Position numbers and translations under genes: made by a program. From the NCBI GenBank assembly GCA_013415595.1, contig JAAEEW010000132.1, positions 1-5,671 of the forward strand: DNA of 5,671 nt, read 5' to 3'. The DNA is from Methanosarcinales archaeon. Lineage in GTDB: Archaea > Halobacteriota > Methanosarcinia > Methanotrichales > Methanotrichaceae. Shown here piece by piece: positions 5,179-5,671 of the stretch (position 1 is the first letter of the stretch; each line of letters begins with the position of its first letter). The notes beneath the pieces were generated by a model, which saw nothing but the letters and a program-made list of their open reading frames with translations, made no database searches and was not told the origin of the DNA.

Positions 5179-5268
5179 GATCTTCCGCAGATCGGCCCTT
5201 CAGATTCATTAGGCCTAAAAATGACGAATCCGGGACGGTGGATCTGAAATTGGACACCAGGAATAGGA

Positions 5269-5287
5269 ATGCCGCTGGGGGTGGCAT
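5269..5287 (+). repeat. Small hairpin before the nucleotidyltransferase remnant
   Basis: ATGCCGC (5269-5275) pairs with GTGGCAT (5281-5287), seven pairs including one G-U, around TGGGG. It lies just before the presumed start of the nucleotidyltransferase and may limit read-through from the DUF357 gene or be incidental. Confidence 0.3.
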
Positions 5288-5294
5288 CCGAAGA

Positions 5295-5578
5295 TTGGAG
5301 GATAGAATCTCAATTCGTCGCAGCAATTATCCAGAAATAGCAGTTCTTTACAGGGTGAAGTCTCTTGAGGTCTTTGGCTCGTATGTGCGGGGAGAGCAAG
5401 ACAAGATAGCGATCTAGACCTCCTGGTGGAATTTGAAAAAGTGCCTGGACTTTTCAAATATGTAGAGCTGGAGAACCATCTGGGGGAGCTTGTGGGGCTC
5501 AAGGTCGATCTTGTCATGAAGAGGGCACTGAAGCCCGGAATTGGAGAACGCATCCTGGCAGAGGCGATTTCGGTTTGA
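5295..5578 (+). pseudogene. Frameshifted MNT-type nucleotidyltransferase (MntA-like antitoxin)
   Basis: This is a minimal nucleotidyltransferase of the kind that acts as antitoxin to HEPN RNases by adding AMP to them. The first part, LEDRISIRRSNYPEIAVLYR then VKSLEVFGSYVRGEQDK, runs to about 5405 and hits TAG at 5415-5417. The rest, SDLDLLVEFEKVPGLF to ERILAEAISV, continues in a second frame from 5408 to TGA 5576-5578. Restoring one base in AAGATAGC (5403-5410), for example a G giving Lys-Asp-Ser, recreates the catalytic motif GS-X10-DLD exactly, with full family length of about 94 aa. The break lies inside the active-site motif, so neither piece should be active. The TTG at 5295 is the best start I see; the open frame back to ATG 5175 adds 40 residues without family character. 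An ATC at 5286 in MRRLE-like context may be a lost ATG. A sequencing error remains possible. Confidence 0.8.
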
Positions 5579-5631
5579 GAGGAAAACGAGGCTATACAGA
5601 CAGCCTTCCATGTGTCATCGGTTAAGGATTG

Positions 5632-5655
5632 CTTTAAATAGTCTCCCTGTTTTTT
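5632..5655 (+). promoter_or_regulatory. TATA-like box followed by a T6 run at the window end
   Basis: CTTTAAATA at 5632-5640 resembles an archaeal TATA box and could serve a gene starting beyond the window. T6 at 5650-5655 could instead end transcripts from the hpt side. Both readings are weak without the next gene in view. Confidence 0.25.
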
Positions 5656-5671
5656 GATGCTATATGTGTTA

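Noticed and set aside
1..5671. CRISPR arrays, tRNA or rRNA genes, transposases
   Set aside because: No repeat-spacer pattern, tRNA T-loop and acceptor pairing, rRNA core sequence or transposase-like protein was found; the inverted repeats at 18-177 flank no element gene.

Overview
The window looks like a GC-rich euryarchaeal methanogen, most likely a Methanothrix/Methanosaeta-type member of the Methanosarcinales. The evidence is an archaeal double-AAA Cdc48/VAT ATPase, an archaeal-type hypoxanthine/guanine phosphoribosyltransferase, a DUF357 protein, a CbiM plus PDGLE-domain metal-uptake pair, AT-rich TATA-type promoters, oligo-T terminators and use of a TTG start. The genus is an inference from overall protein character and base composition; the archaeal assignment is firm.

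Layout: positions 1-389 hold no convincing complete gene. They contain three strong back-to-back inverted repeats (18-177), possibly the last codons of an upstream gene, then an AT-rich stretch with the promoter of the metal-uptake genes. Positions 390-1426 (+) are a two-gene operon: a CbiM/NikM substrate-binding membrane protein, then a small PDGLE-domain (CbiN/NikN-like) partner. No CbiQ or CbiO gene follows. At 1427-1599 this operon meets the convergent ATPase gene, with interleaved T-run terminators for both strands. Positions 1600-3876 (-) encode a complete Cdc48/VAT unfoldase ending in a proteasome-docking HbYX tail.

Positions 3877-4192 are a divergent promoter region rich in short tandem repeats (15-bp and 14-bp units), a dyad and a hairpin. 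To the right on the + strand lie hpt (4193-4762, starting at TTG rather than a longer upstream frame), a DUF357 gene (4903-5178) and a frameshifted MNT-type nucleotidyltransferase (about 5295-5578). The frameshift falls inside the nucleotidyltransferase catalytic motif. The expected HEPN toxin partner is absent or reduced to a few codons, so this looks like a decayed MNT/HEPN toxin-antitoxin module.

The genes do not form one pathway: metal uptake for cofactors, protein quality control, purine salvage and a dying defence-type module sit side by side. I see no clearly new system. The most promising leads are the structured region at 18-177, the repeat-built divergent promoter region and the broken MNT gene.
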